Source of the DNA: Candidatus Saccharimonadota bacterium
GTDB taxonomy: Bacteria > Patescibacteriota > Saccharimonadia > Saccharimonadales > Saccharimonadaceae
Direction: 5' to 3'
Length of the DNA stretch: 27,170 bases
Assembly (NCBI GenBank): GCA_028289185.1
Contig: JAQGGV010000046.1
Coordinates: 1 to 27,170 of the forward strand
Made by a program: the position numbers and the translations under genes. Of the stretch, positions 1 to 7,677 are shown in pieces (the stretch's first letter is position 1; every line of letters starts with the position of its first letter). Under the pieces are notes generated by a model, which worked only from the letters and a program-made list of their open reading frames with translations, ran no database searches and had not been told where the DNA came from.

Positions 1-1695
1 AATGACATTCACCGATGGACGCTGCGTTGCCAGGACCAAATGAATACCAACGGCTCGCGCCTTTTGAGCCAGACGAACAATCAATGCTTCGACGTCACGT
101 CCAGCGACCATCATCAGCTCGGCCAACTCGTCGATAACAATGACGATATACGGCATCCCGCCTTCATCGTGTTCCTGTACATTACCCTCGTCGTCCTGGA
201 CGGCGATTTTGGTACCGGCAGTCTGAATCTTGGTGTTGTAGGTCCTAATGTCCTTGATGCGTTTTTCGGCCAAAAGCTTATACCTTCGCTCCATTTCGTT
301 CACCGCCCACTTGAGCGCACTGATCGTCTTCTCGGGTTCACTGATAACGGGCGTCAACAGATGCGGTATATCTTCGTAGGCTGCCATTTCAACGTGCTTT
401 GGGTCAACCAGGATTAGTTTCATATCACTCGGGCTGTTTCGGTAGAGTAGGCTCGTCAGAAGTGTATTAATCATGACGGATTTACCACTGCCGGTCTGAC
501 CGGCGATCAAAAGGTGCGGCATCTTGTTTAGCTCACCCAGCATTGGTTCGCCAGAAATATCCTTACCTATAGCAAAGCTCAGCGGTTCCCGGTTTTCCTG
601 CCACAATTTCGACGTCAGGATGCCGTACAGACGGACATCGGCCGCTTTACGGTTAGGGACCTCGATACCAACGGCGCGACGACCAGGAATTGGTGCCTCG
701 ATACGCAGCGACTGGGCAGCTAGGTTAAGCGCAATGTTTGTTTCGAGCGTCGTAATACGGGCCAGTTTGACACCACCGGTTGGGATAAGCGTATATTGCG
801 TGACCTTTGGCCCGATGTTGGCCCCCTCGATTTCGACGTCGATATTAAATTCATTGAGTGTATCCTTGATAATCGTGGCGTTTTGCTGCACATCACCGGC
901 ATCAGCAGGCGATTGTTTTTTCTCGAGCAAATCAAAACTCGGCGACTTCCAATTTGGATCACGTGTCGAGACAAGTGCCGCGCCATCCTCGGCTGCTTTA
1001 TCTGGCCTCATGCTGCCCGTAAAGGACGACATGCGAGTCGATTTTTTGCCATCATCACTAACATCCATTGTGTCGACACCTGCATTTAGCTTGAAGTCCT
1101 TCAATGGCTTTTTGTCGTCATCGCTGGCGGCATCACGCATAATTTTGATGTTTTCGGCATCGAACTTCTCTGTTTGTAGCATCGCCCAAATCTTGCGGAT
1201 GATCGTAATTGGCGAAACCCGTATAACAAATAATATCGTAATCAGGACCAGTAGTACGTAAATAAACACGGCAATCGGTCGATCAACCATCTGTAGCATG
1301 ACTTGATTGACATAGTTACCGATGACACCGCCCTGCTCCACGCCACCCACGGCTGTAAATAACAAACCGGACAGACCGGCAAACCAGACAAGCAGCAGTG
1401 CCGTTGCAACTTTCATGACAAACGGTAGGGTGTTTTCCTCGGCGCGGAAGATCTCGACACCAACGTAGCAAAACAACACTGGAATAACATAGACAGCGTT
1501 ACCAATGAATTGAAGCGCTGTCGTCTGAATCATATTGAGGACCGGACCACCGACGCCAAACCATGCAACAACCAACAACACCGAAAAGGCAATCAACGCC
1601 AATGCGATGACTTGCTGCCAAAAACCTGCGGGCAATTTATGCTGCGGGCCTTGGGGTACGGATGCTTTCTTTTTTGTTTTTCGCTTTTTAGCCAT
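1..1695 (-). CDS. ftsK: FtsK/SpoIIIE-type DNA translocase (partial, C-terminus outside window)
   Basis: This is a membrane-anchored, ATP-driven double-stranded DNA pump that clears chromosomes from the division septum. The frame is open for 565 codons from the ATG at 1693-1695 to the window edge. A basic N-terminus (MAKKRKTKKK) is followed by four hydrophobic segments at about residues 25-47, 60-82, 92-113 and 139-160. Next come an acidic/polar linker and the motor domain. Walker A is GQTGSGKS at 399-406 and Walker B is VIVIDELADL with D522-E523, followed by the FtsK-typical LAQKARAVGIHLVLATQRP. The gamma (KOPS-reading) domain, if present, lies off the window. The N-terminal linker is short compared with E. 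coli FtsK and closer to SpoIIIE/SftA size. The start is supported by a TATAAT only 9 nt upstream and by the absence of a Shine-Dalgarno. Family assignment is very secure; the FtsK versus SpoIIIE subfamily is not resolved. Confidence 0.96.
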   Translation of the reverse strand, partial: MAKKRKTKKKASVPQGPQHKLPAGFWQQVIALALIAFSVLLVVAWFGVGGPVLNMIQTTALQFIGNAVYVIPVLFCYVGVEIFRAEENTLPFVMKVATALLLVWFAGLSGLLFTAVGGVEQGGVIGNYVNQVMLQMVDRPIAVFIYVLLVLITILFVIRVSPITIIRKIWAMLQTEKFDAENIKIMRDAASDDDKKPLKDFKLNAGVDTMDVSDDGKKSTRMSSFTGSMRPDKAAEDGAALVSTRDPNWKSPSFDLLEKKQSPADAGDVQQNATIIKDTLNEFNIDVEIEGANIGPKVTQYTLIPTGGVKLARITTLETNIALNLAAQSLRIEAPIPGRRAVGIEVPNRKAADVRLYGILTSKLWQENREPLSFAIGKDISGEPMLGELNKMPHLLIAGQTGSGKSVMINTLLTSLLYRNSPSDMKLILVDPKHVEMAAYEDIPHLLTPVISEPEKTISALKWAVNEMERRYKLLAEKRIKDIRTYNTKIQTAGTKIAVQDDEGNVQEHDEGGMPYIVIVIDELAELMMVAGRDVEALIVRLAQKARAVGIHLVLATQRPSVNVI

Positions 1696-1704
1696 TACTG
1701 TTTT

Positions 1705-1734
1705 ATTATAGTTGAATTTATCAGTATTATTATA
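1705..1734 (-). promoter_or_regulatory. ftsK -10 boxes (two TATAAT)
   Basis: On the minus strand there are two perfect TATAAT hexamers, at 1729-1734 (preceded by TGC, so an extended -10) and at 1705-1710. The proximal one is 9 nt from the ftsK ATG, so a transcript from it would have almost no leader. The distal one would give a leader of about 25 nt. No Shine-Dalgarno sequence is seen before the ATG. Which box is used cannot be told from sequence. Confidence 0.6.
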
Positions 1735-1796
1735 GCAAAATTTACTACATTTTGCAAGTATAGCCATAAGCAATTCCTTTTTTGCTAGCAGAGGAT

Positions 1797-1802
1797 TATA
1801 AT
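1797..1802 (+). promoter_or_regulatory. -10 box of the orphan gene at 1845
   Basis: A perfect TATAAT lies at 1797-1802 on the plus strand, about 42 nt before the preferred ATG at 1845. The -35 region (TTCCTT at 1774-1779 with 17-nt spacing) is poor. It divides the intergenic region with the ftsK promoter, which fires the other way. Confidence 0.5.
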
Positions 1803-1844
1803 CATCTCGCGCCCTACCCCTTTACTACAGAAAGTGAGTCCGGC

Positions 1845-2324
1845 ATGCCCCTTACACATGCCACGATCAGCACTCCCACCTACCGACAGCTCAACCTGAG
1901 CGGCGGGTTATTCATCGTCGTCCGCGACGCCAAACCTGGCAACTTGTTTGGCGATGTCATCGATTTCAGACGTTCGAGTCCCGAGATTCGACGCTTTTGC
2001 TACAAAGACACGCTGCACTATTTGAACATCGAGGACGGAGTCGGGAGGGACTACCACGCCAACATCCGTGCAGCGGTCTTACCCAAGAGCCGCGGTGCCA
2101 GGGTCACGCCACACGACATCGTCATGCGCTGGATCAAAGGTGATTGGTATCTCCGCGATACGCAAGTTCGCGGAGTCCTTCAAATCGACTATCGGTTCAT
2201 CGCCGACGTCGCGGGGATTCGTGAATCCCATTCAGTCGAGATGAAAGTCCCCCACACCTTCGGGTTCATTCAGAGCCACGCGGAGTGGCAGCCGCGATAC
2301 AAACGTCGCACCGCCAAACGCTGA
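1845..2324 (+). CDS. Unrecognised 159-aa orphan protein
   Basis: I do not recognise this protein. The frame is open from 1782, but I prefer the ATG at 1845 because a TATAAT lies at 1797-1802 and would put the transcription start after the first in-frame start. The product (MPLTHATISTPTYRQLNLSG...) is soluble, has no signal peptide or membrane segment, and mixes aromatic and charged residues with a basic C-terminus (WQPRYKRRTAKR). A stretch around LFGDVIDFRR is loosely reminiscent of small beta-barrel domains such as ASCH, but that is only an impression. It is a monocistronic plus-strand gene between minus-strand housekeeping genes, with its own promoter and a strong intrinsic terminator. Coding probability is fair: a long frame, a proper flanking promoter and terminator, and GC-rich third positions. 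A laterally acquired cargo gene is possible. Confidence 0.65.
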   Translation: MPLTHATISTPTYRQLNLSGGLFIVVRDAKPGNLFGDVIDFRRSSPEIRRFCYKDTLHYLNIEDGVGRDYHANIRAAVLPKSRGARVTPHDIVMRWIKGDWYLRDTQVRGVLQIDYRFIADVAGIRESHSVEMKVPHTFGFIQSHAEWQPRYKRRTAKR

Positions 2325-2360
2325 TCACCGACATTTCAGGTTCCGCCCGCAGCTACAACC

Positions 2361-2397
2361 AAAGAGGTTCCGCTGTCATGGCGGAACCTCTTTTTTT
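2361..2397 (+). terminator. Intrinsic terminator of the orphan gene
   Basis: A 13-bp perfect stem (2361-2373 pairing with 2381-2393; core GAGGTTCCGC/GCGGAACCTC) with a 7-nt loop is followed directly by a T run ending at 2397. It is a textbook rho-independent terminator on the plus strand, 36 nt after the stop codon of the 159-aa gene. Confidence 0.9.
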
Positions 2398-2403
2398 GTC
2401 CAA

Positions 2404-2418
2404 CGATGCGCAGCATCG
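2404..2418. repeat. Small inverted repeat (hairpin)
   Basis: CGATGC at 2404-2409 pairs with GCATCG at 2413-2418 around a 3-nt loop. It is the first of three hairpins in the convergent gap between the orphan gene and RNase J and has no T run on either side. Confidence 0.5.
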
Positions 2419-2433
2419 GCTTTAGGGATGGGA

Positions 2434-2464
2434 GGTTTTTATAGAATTCACTTCTATAAAAACC
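2434..2464. repeat. A/T-rich inverted repeat downstream of RNase J
   Basis: GGTTTTTATAGAA at 2434-2446 is the exact complement of 2452-2464 across a 5-nt loop, a perfect 13-bp stem. On the minus strand its first arm supplies the T run for the RNase J terminator hairpin at 2465-2482, so the two structures share sequence and may compete. Confidence 0.65.
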
Positions 2465-2482
2465 GGGAGGGCGAGCCCTCCC
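2458..2482 (-). terminator. RNase J terminator
   Basis: On the minus strand a GGGAGGG/CCCTCCC stem (2465-2482) with a CTCG loop is followed by GGTTTTT. It begins 6 nt after the RNase J stop codon. The T run is also one arm of the adjacent inverted repeat. Confidence 0.7.
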
Positions 2483-2487
2483 TATTT

Positions 2488-4662
2488 TTAATATGCCTGC
2501 GTTTCAGACTTGGCACGAAGTGTCGGGTCGACGACTTCGGTGTCAGGAACTTGCTTGGGCGGGAAGTTACGTGGACCGCGGTTCTGATTCTGCTGACCAT
2601 TTGCTGGTCGGTTATTCTGAGCGTTCTGATTCGATTGGCCGCCTTCGCGGTTTTGCTGACCTTCGCGGTTGTCACGGTTTTGCTGGCCACCACCACCAAC
2701 TTCGTTGATGACAGGGATAACGATTGGTGTGCGACGAGTCTGATCGTACAGAATGTGCGTAATCTCGTCCTTCAATTCCTTTTTCATGACGTCCAGGTCA
2801 ACCCTTTTACCACCAAAGCTGCGAGCAACTTTTTGTTTCAGGTACTGACGGATTGTGCCCATCAATTCCTCGCTGTCACGCAGGTAGATGAAACCACGAC
2901 TAATGATGTCTGGACTGGTCATCAATCGGCCACTGCCGCGTTGGACAGTCAGAACAACGACAAACATTCCCTCGGTCGCCATGTGGATACGGTCTTTGAG
3001 GACAACTTCGCTGACAATTGCGCCGCTGTCGTCATACATGATGCCACCAACAGGGATACGACCGTTCTTTTTCGCGCCATTTGGCGTGATCTCGACGACG
3101 TCACCACTGTCACAGACAAAGATATTGTCGCGTGGAATACCACATTCTTTTTCGGCCAGTTCGGCGTTGTGGACCAACATGTGGAACTCACCGTGGATTG
3201 GCAGGTAGTATTTCGGGTTCAGTGCATTAATAAGTTTGACGTGATCGTCGTAGTAACCGTGCCCCGAAAGGTGCAGTGGGCCGACGCCAGTCAGGTGCGT
3301 TTTGCCGTTTTGGATAACATCGCTACCCTCACGCATTAGACCATCGACGGTGCGGACGACGTACTTTTCGTTACCCGGGATTGGGTTGGATGAAAAGACG
3401 ACGACATCAGAGTTTTTGATCTTGATGAACTTGTGCGCACCAGATGCCATACGGTTGAGCACGGCGTTGAATTCACCCTGGCTACCCGTACAGACGATAG
3501 TGACTTTGCCGTCAGGCATCTTGATGATGTCTTCCATTTTGACCACGACGTCTTTTGGCACCTTGATGACACCTGCACGAAGGGCTACTTCGAGGTTCTG
3601 AATCATACTGTAACCAGCAAAGGCAACCTTGCGATCGTGCTTTTTGGCTTCCTCTAGGATGACCTGCATACGGTGGATCTGAGATGAGAAACAGCTCATA
3701 ATCAGGCGGCTGTTTGGATATTTATCCATTACCTGACCCATTGATACTTGGATGTCGAATTCGCCGTGATCGTGCGTACCCTCTGATTCACAGTTGGTAG
3801 ACTCGTTCATCAGCATCAGGATGCCTTCTTTGGTCGCGATTTCGGTCAGGCGTTCGAGGTCGAATTTCTTGCCATCAACTGGAGCATCTTCGAAACGCCA
3901 GTCACCAGTATCGATGATGACACCAAGTGGTGTACGGATAACGACTGCTGTTGCATCTGGGATTGAGTGGTTCACACGAACAAGTTCGATGCTGAAGTTG
4001 TCACCGAGTTGTACGCGTTCGTGCGCTTCAGGATCCAATTCGTTGTACTGTGGTGTGAAGCCGCTGGTTGCTTCCTCCATGGTGCGCTGCAACATACCGA
4101 GGGTAAATCGGCTGGCATAGACGGGTGCAGGAATTTTGTCAGCAACATGGCGATACGCGCCAATGTGGTCCAAGTGACCGTGTGTAAAGACGTGGCCACG
4201 GATTTTGTGCTTGTTTTCCTCGAGGTAAGAAATATCAGGCGTGATGTAGTTAATACCTGGGTAGTCAGCACCTGGGAACAAGAAACCACAGTCGATAACG
4301 ATGATTTCATCTTCGTATTCGATTGCCATCATGTTCTTGCCGATGCCCATTTCGCCAAGTCCACCGACTGGCATAATCTTGAGGACAGGACCTTTGGTTG
4401 CTGGTTGCTTTTTGGAGTCAGCTAGGCTGAATTGACGACCGGCGTAGCCGTTATAGATTGATTTGTTTACCGGAACGTTGATGACGTGCTGTGAAGCGCG
4501 CAGATTAACGTTTTCGCTGGTACGGCGTTGTGCCCGAAACACTTCACCCTTGCGAGTGCTGGTGTTGTTAAGGACGGTGTTATTTGATTTTGGTCGTTGC
4601 TGGCCCTGTGGACGTTTGTTCTGGTCATCAGGTGCAGCGTTAGAGAGTCTTCGTTGACCCAT
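2488..4662 (-). CDS. rnj: Ribonuclease J (metallo-beta-lactamase/beta-CASP)
   Basis: RNase J acts as endonuclease and 5'-3' exonuclease in mRNA decay and rRNA processing in bacteria lacking RNase E. The 724-aa product has the zinc motif HGHLDH at residues 161-166, an N-terminal core motif GGLGEMGIGKN near 100-110, SHG-type residues in HLSGHGYYDD, and a C-terminal PIHGEFHML motif, all expected for the family. Typical RNase J is about 555 aa. Here there are about 90 extra basic/polar N-terminal residues and a C-terminal tail (from about residue 660) dominated by N, Q, R and G (for example NREGQQNREGGQ). The start is supported by AAGGAG at 4675-4680, 12 nt upstream of ATG. The gene is monocistronic, with its own -35/-10 promoter 5' and a hairpin terminator 3'. 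Function is secure; the roles of the tails are unknown, RNA binding or self-association being plausible. Confidence 0.97.
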   Translation of the reverse strand: MGQRRLSNAAPDDQNKRPQGQQRPKSNNTVLNNTSTRKGEVFRAQRRTSENVNLRASQHVINVPVNKSIYNGYAGRQFSLADSKKQPATKGPVLKIMPVGGLGEMGIGKNMMAIEYEDEIIVIDCGFLFPGADYPGINYITPDISYLEENKHKIRGHVFTHGHLDHIGAYRHVADKIPAPVYASRFTLGMLQRTMEEATSGFTPQYNELDPEAHERVQLGDNFSIELVRVNHSIPDATAVVIRTPLGVIIDTGDWRFEDAPVDGKKFDLERLTEIATKEGILMLMNESTNCESEGTHDHGEFDIQVSMGQVMDKYPNSRLIMSCFSSQIHRMQVILEEAKKHDRKVAFAGYSMIQNLEVALRAGVIKVPKDVVVKMEDIIKMPDGKVTIVCTGSQGEFNAVLNRMASGAHKFIKIKNSDVVVFSSNPIPGNEKYVVRTVDGLMREGSDVIQNGKTHLTGVGPLHLSGHGYYDDHVKLINALNPKYYLPIHGEFHMLVHNAELAEKECGIPRDNIFVCDSGDVVEITPNGAKKNGRIPVGGIMYDDSGAIVSEVVLKDRIHMATEGMFVVVLTVQRGSGRLMTSPDIISRGFIYLRDSEELMGTIRQYLKQKVARSFGGKRVDLDVMKKELKDEITHILYDQTRRTPIVIPVINEVGGGGQQNRDNREGQQNREGGQSNQNAQNNRPANGQQNQNRGPRNFPPKQVPDTEVVDPTLRAKSETQAY

Positions 4663-4761
4663 AGTTATTATTTTCTCCTTTTGGTTATCAAAATTTTGAT
4701 TACGTTATGTGATTCAAGACGGGGAGCGGTCGATATGGAATTCCCCTTTTGCAGTGACACC

Positions 4762-4790
4762 ATAATAGCACAGTTTTTGCAATATGGCAA
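4762..4790 (-). promoter_or_regulatory. RNase J promoter
   Basis: On the minus strand a -35 TTGCCA (4785-4790) and a -10 TATTAT (4762-4767) are separated by exactly 17 nt. Transcription would start near 4755, giving a leader of about 93 nt that contains AAGGAG before the ATG. Confidence 0.75.
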
Positions 4791-4811
4791 GTTCCGCTGC
4801 TCAATTCCCTG

Positions 4812-5393
4812 TTAATCACTCAGTTTTTTGATGATTGCGGGAACCAGCAAAAAGTCATCAATAAGCGTTTGGCGCATACTACCGTTATAGAGTGCGGCCG
4901 CCGGATGATACAGGGGTACGATGACGATTTTGTGATCACCAAATTGAATCCGTTTGGCCTGGCCGTGGACGAGGCTAATTTTCATATCGGGCAAAAAATA
5001 CTCCATACTGTGCCGACCGAGTGTGATGACGACTTTTGGCTCGATAATCTGTAGTTGTTTGAGCAAATATGGCCAAAAAGCCTTCTTTTCCTCTGGCAAC
5101 GGGTCGCGATTCTCTGGTGGACGGTATTTGACGATGTTGGTAATAAATACGTCTCCCCTGACCATGCCCGCCTGAGCCAACATTTCATTCAGAAACTTGC
5201 CTGCCGCTCCGACAAACGGTAGTCCCTGCTCGTCCTCGTTTTTACCAGGCGCCTCGCCGATAAAGACAATGTCGGCGTTGATGTTACCATCACCCATAAC
5301 CAAATTGGTTGCTGTTGCAGCTAGTTCCGGACAAATATTGTTGTCGAGGATGACGCGACGAACTTTATCCAGCTCCTTCTGTTTGTCTGCCAT
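4812..5393 (-). CDS. udg: Family-4-type uracil-DNA glycosylase lacking the Fe-S cysteines
   Basis: This enzyme removes uracil from DNA to start base-excision repair. The 193-aa product has family-4 motif GEAPG at residues 46-50, continuing KNEDEQGLPFVGAAG, and the second active-site motif HPAAALYN at 163-170. Known family-4 enzymes bind a 4Fe-4S cluster through four cysteines. At the corresponding places here I read N18, C21, Y90 (K-Y-R-P instead of K-C-R-P) and F106, so only one cysteine remains in the whole protein and a cluster is unlikely. I start at the ATG at 5391-5393, which follows the stop of the 161-aa gene by one base (TAG-G-ATG) and has GAGGG 9 nt upstream. A longer in-frame start at 5453 would lie inside that gene. 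Translational coupling with the upstream gene is likely. Confidence 0.93.
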   Translation of the reverse strand: MADKQKELDKVRRVILDNNICPELAATATNLVMGDGNINADIVFIGEAPGKNEDEQGLPFVGAAGKFLNEMLAQAGMVRGDVFITNIVKYRPPENRDPLPEEKKAFWPYLLKQLQIIEPKVVITLGRHSMEYFLPDMKISLVHGQAKRIQFGDHKIVIVPLYHPAAALYNGSMRQTLIDDFLLVPAIIKKLSD

Positions 5394-5394
5394 C

Positions 5395-5880
5395 CTAAAT
5401 ATCCCTCGTGGGCCCTTCATCCTGAAGGGAATTAATCGATCGCTTTCCATCATGTTCTAGATGGTAATCAATGCGATAGCTACTCTGGAACGAGTCGCCA
5501 TTTCCGTGCAGACGATAAATAATGTCGGCATGATGTTCGTTTTCGTCATGTGGCGCCGGTCCTTGATAAAACGTCAGTTGGTGAGACTGATGTGGATTTA
5601 GGTCCTGATTAAATTGCCGTTTCTGCCCGAGCAGATGGCAGGTATCAATCCGAACGCGCTGGTCCGAATCGTTAACCACCCACGCAGTAACAATCAGCTG
5701 GTCGCCCTGAATACGCGACTGAAGACTTTTGATTTCGATACGTGGAATGATTTTTTGCCCGTTCTCGTCAACAACACTATTGTCCTGGTTTTGGCTCCCG
5801 GCTAGTGACACAGGCGGCGGCGCGGCAGGCGAAATTGGCTTACCCATGAATGCTTTGCCTAAATCTCCGAGAAATCCCAT
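5395..5880 (-). CDS. Conserved-looking hypothetical protein, 161 aa, upstream of UDG
   Basis: The function is not recognised. The product starts with a short amphipathic stretch (MGFLGDLGKAFMGKPI) and a Pro/Ala linker. A beta-rich domain of about residues 40-155 follows, including IEIKSLQSRIQGDQLIVTAW and many His/Gln residues. There is no signal peptide or membrane helix, so it is probably cytoplasmic. It sits directly upstream of the UDG gene with one base between stop and start, so the two are co-transcribed and probably translationally coupled. Its own TACAAT -10 box ends 6 nt before the ATG, which predicts a leaderless mRNA; AGGA is present but too close to the ATG to be a normal ribosome-binding site. 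A link to DNA repair is only inferred from the pairing. Confidence 0.8.
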   Translation of the reverse strand: MGFLGDLGKAFMGKPISPAAPPPVSLAGSQNQDNSVVDENGQKIIPRIEIKSLQSRIQGDQLIVTAWVVNDSDQRVRIDTCHLLGQKRQFNQDLNPHQSHQLTFYQGPAPHDENEHHADIIYRLHGNGDSFQSSYRIDYHLEHDGKRSINSLQDEGPTRDI

Positions 5881-5886
5881 ATTCCT

Positions 5887-5892
5887 ATTGTA
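5887..5892 (-). promoter_or_regulatory. -10 box 6 nt before the 161-aa gene
   Basis: TACAAT on the minus strand at 5887-5892 is separated from the ATG (5878-5880) by AGGAAT. Transcription starting the usual 6-7 nt downstream would begin at the start codon. No good -35 hexamer is visible. Confidence 0.5.
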
Positions 5893-5958
5893 CTACGTGC
5901 AATTGAGCACATTCTCGGGAGAGAAATTGTAGCAATCGTTGTGCGTTAACTGCGGTTA

Positions 5959-5987
5959 TTGTATTAAAAACGGACTGCTACTATACT
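5959..5987 (+). promoter_or_regulatory. Promoter of the subtilisin-like protease
   Basis: A -35 TTGTAT (5959-5964) and a -10 TATACT (5982-5987) are separated by exactly 17 nt. The predicted start of transcription is at about 5993-5995, on top of the first candidate start codon. Confidence 0.7.
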
Positions 5988-5994
5988 GACATAT

Positions 5995-7677
5995 GTGGAT
6001 ATCGGCAGCATGAATACTGCCATGAAACAAACATTCAAAAAACCATCACCTGCATCTTTCCTCCCACTGGCCGTCGTGGTGCTTGTTGGTGTGTTGTTTC
6101 ACTCCCCTGCGCCCGTTCAACCCTCTTCGCCGTCGCCTATCGCCTACCAGCGGACCACCGCATCAACCAAGGAATCAACTCAGCTAGAGGTTAGCGATGC
6201 AGCTGCGGCTGCCCCGACTCCACAAACAAAGCAACAAACCGCCACATTAAACGCACCGAAACAGGCATCCATCATGGCCATCACCTCAACCGAATTTGTC
6301 TATCACATGTTTGGCACGACAAACGACCCACAGGCCTCAACCGACTGGACACTCACCAAAGACAACGCGCCGACAGCCTGGAACACTGCAACGGGTAATA
6401 ATCAGACCATCGTAGCGGACATCGACACAGGTTTTGCCCTCAATCACGAAGATTTAGTGAACCAGTGGTATCAAAACCCCGGTGAAGCAGGTATGACAAA
6501 GACCGGTGATCGCTGCTGGACCGGCGCACCACAGGACAAAAGCACTAATAACTGTGACGATGATCATAACGGCTACATCGACGATTGGCGCGGCTGGAAT
6601 TTTGTAAAAGCCGATAATAACCCGCAGGCTGGGCGCATAAATTCTAGCGGCCTTGGCACGACTCACGGCACCGAAACGGCTGGTTTCATCGGTGCGACGG
6701 GCAATAATGGGCTTGGGTCGACCGCGATCGATCAACATACAAAAATCATGCCACTCACCGTCCTGGACGATGATGGCACAGGCTATACCAGCGACATTGT
6801 GGCCGCGATTTATTACGCCGTTGATAATGGGGCGGGTGTTATAAACCTGAGTCTGGGCACGTACTCCAATGATCATGCTCTACTGACGGCAATTAATTAT
6901 GCCTCGGCGCACAATGTTGTTATCGTGGCAGCAGCCGGTAACTGCGGCGATGGTTCATCGGACAATTGCCCATCTGCCACGGGCGCAATTGGCTACCCAG
7001 CACTTTACCCCGATGTTATATCTGTTGGCGCTTCGACTTTGAACGACAGCAGAGCGAGCTTTAGTAGTTATGGCGTTGCCCTCGATGTGTCAGCTCCAGG
7101 CTACAACCTGCCTGTTGCGCCATCATGGTCGGCTGGTAATCAAACAAATCTGTACGCATCTGGGCTTTACGGAACATCGTTTTCATCACCGCAGGTTGCC
7201 AGCTTGGCAGCACTCATCAAATCAATTCGCCCATCAACAACGGTCAATGATGTTACCGCACTCATCGAGGCAACCGCCACAAAACCCGCGAATATGAACG
7301 GACTCTTTTATGACGAACAATTTGGCCATGGCATCATCAATGCTAGCAGCGCCCTCAGTATCGCGACGACCCTGAACGCTACAGTTAGTACGGTGCCAGC
7401 CCTGCTGCAGTCAGGATCCGCAACATCGGAACACCAGACATTCGCCGGGGACACACTCAGTAGCGGCTGCACCATTGCCACGGGCAACGCATGCACAATT
7501 CAGCTGACAAATAGTTCTGGTTACAAGCGCTTCCTACCCTACTCAATAGTGACATCTGGGGGCAACGCAGGCTGGTCTTGGCTGGGCAATGCGTTGGAAT
7601 TGGATAACTGGGAAGTTCGCGCCCAGCGTGGTGACACGGTATCCTCAACTCCTTATTATTTGCTCAAAAAGAGCTAA
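5995..7677 (+). CDS. Subtilisin-like serine protease (S8), secreted or membrane-anchored
   Basis: This is an extracytoplasmic serine endopeptidase. Counting from the GTG at 5995, a basic N-terminus precedes one hydrophobic segment at about 21-36 (signal anchor or uncleaved signal). A Pro/Ser/Thr/Ala linker runs to about residue 95, followed by the S8 catalytic domain. The triad is complete: D144 in ADIDTG, H224 in THGTETAG and S395 in GTSFSSP, with oxyanion N316 in AAAGN. An Asp-rich insert (NCDDDHNGYIDDW, 186-198) resembles the calcium-binding insert of many subtilases. A beta-rich C-terminal part follows the protease domain, with no sorting motif or second TM. Start choice is uncertain: ATGs at 6010 and 6022 are alternatives and none has a Shine-Dalgarno. 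The stop codon overlaps that of the convergent 344-aa gene. Natural targets are unknown; envelope maturation or attack on host proteins are both possible. Confidence 0.95.
   Translation: MDIGSMNTAMKQTFKKPSPASFLPLAVVVLVGVLFHSPAPVQPSSPSPIAYQRTTASTKESTQLEVSDAAAAAPTPQTKQQTATLNAPKQASIMAITSTEFVYHMFGTTNDPQASTDWTLTKDNAPTAWNTATGNNQTIVADIDTGFALNHEDLVNQWYQNPGEAGMTKTGDRCWTGAPQDKSTNNCDDDHNGYIDDWRGWNFVKADNNPQAGRINSSGLGTTHGTETAGFIGATGNNGLGSTAIDQHTKIMPLTVLDDDGTGYTSDIVAAIYYAVDNGAGVINLSLGTYSNDHALLTAINYASAHNVVIVAAAGNCGDGSSDNCPSATGAIGYPALYPDVISVGASTLNDSRASFSSYGVALDVSAPGYNLPVAPSWSAGNQTNLYASGLYGTSFSSPQVASLAALIKSIRPSTTVNDVTALIEATATKPANMNGLFYDEQFGHGIINASSALSIATTLNATVSTVPALLQSGSATSEHQTFAGDTLSSGCTIATGNACTIQLTNSSGYKRFLPYSIVTSGGNAGWSWLGNALELDNWEVRAQRGDTVSSTPYYLLKKS

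Noticed and set aside
524..1261. Long plus-strand open frame (245 codons)
   Set aside because: It is antisense to ftsK, whose minus-strand translation gives clear membrane segments and Walker motifs; the plus frame gives Ser/Leu-rich sequence with no recognisable domain.
2428..3339. 303-codon plus-strand open frame
   Set aside because: It overlaps the RNase J terminator and is antisense to the RNase J beta-CASP and C-terminal region; no domain is recognised, and RNase J is unambiguous.
5394..5453. Longer UDG start (20 extra residues)
   Set aside because: It lies inside the 161-aa gene; the ATG one base after that gene's stop has a GAGGG site and matches the family's usual N-terminal length.
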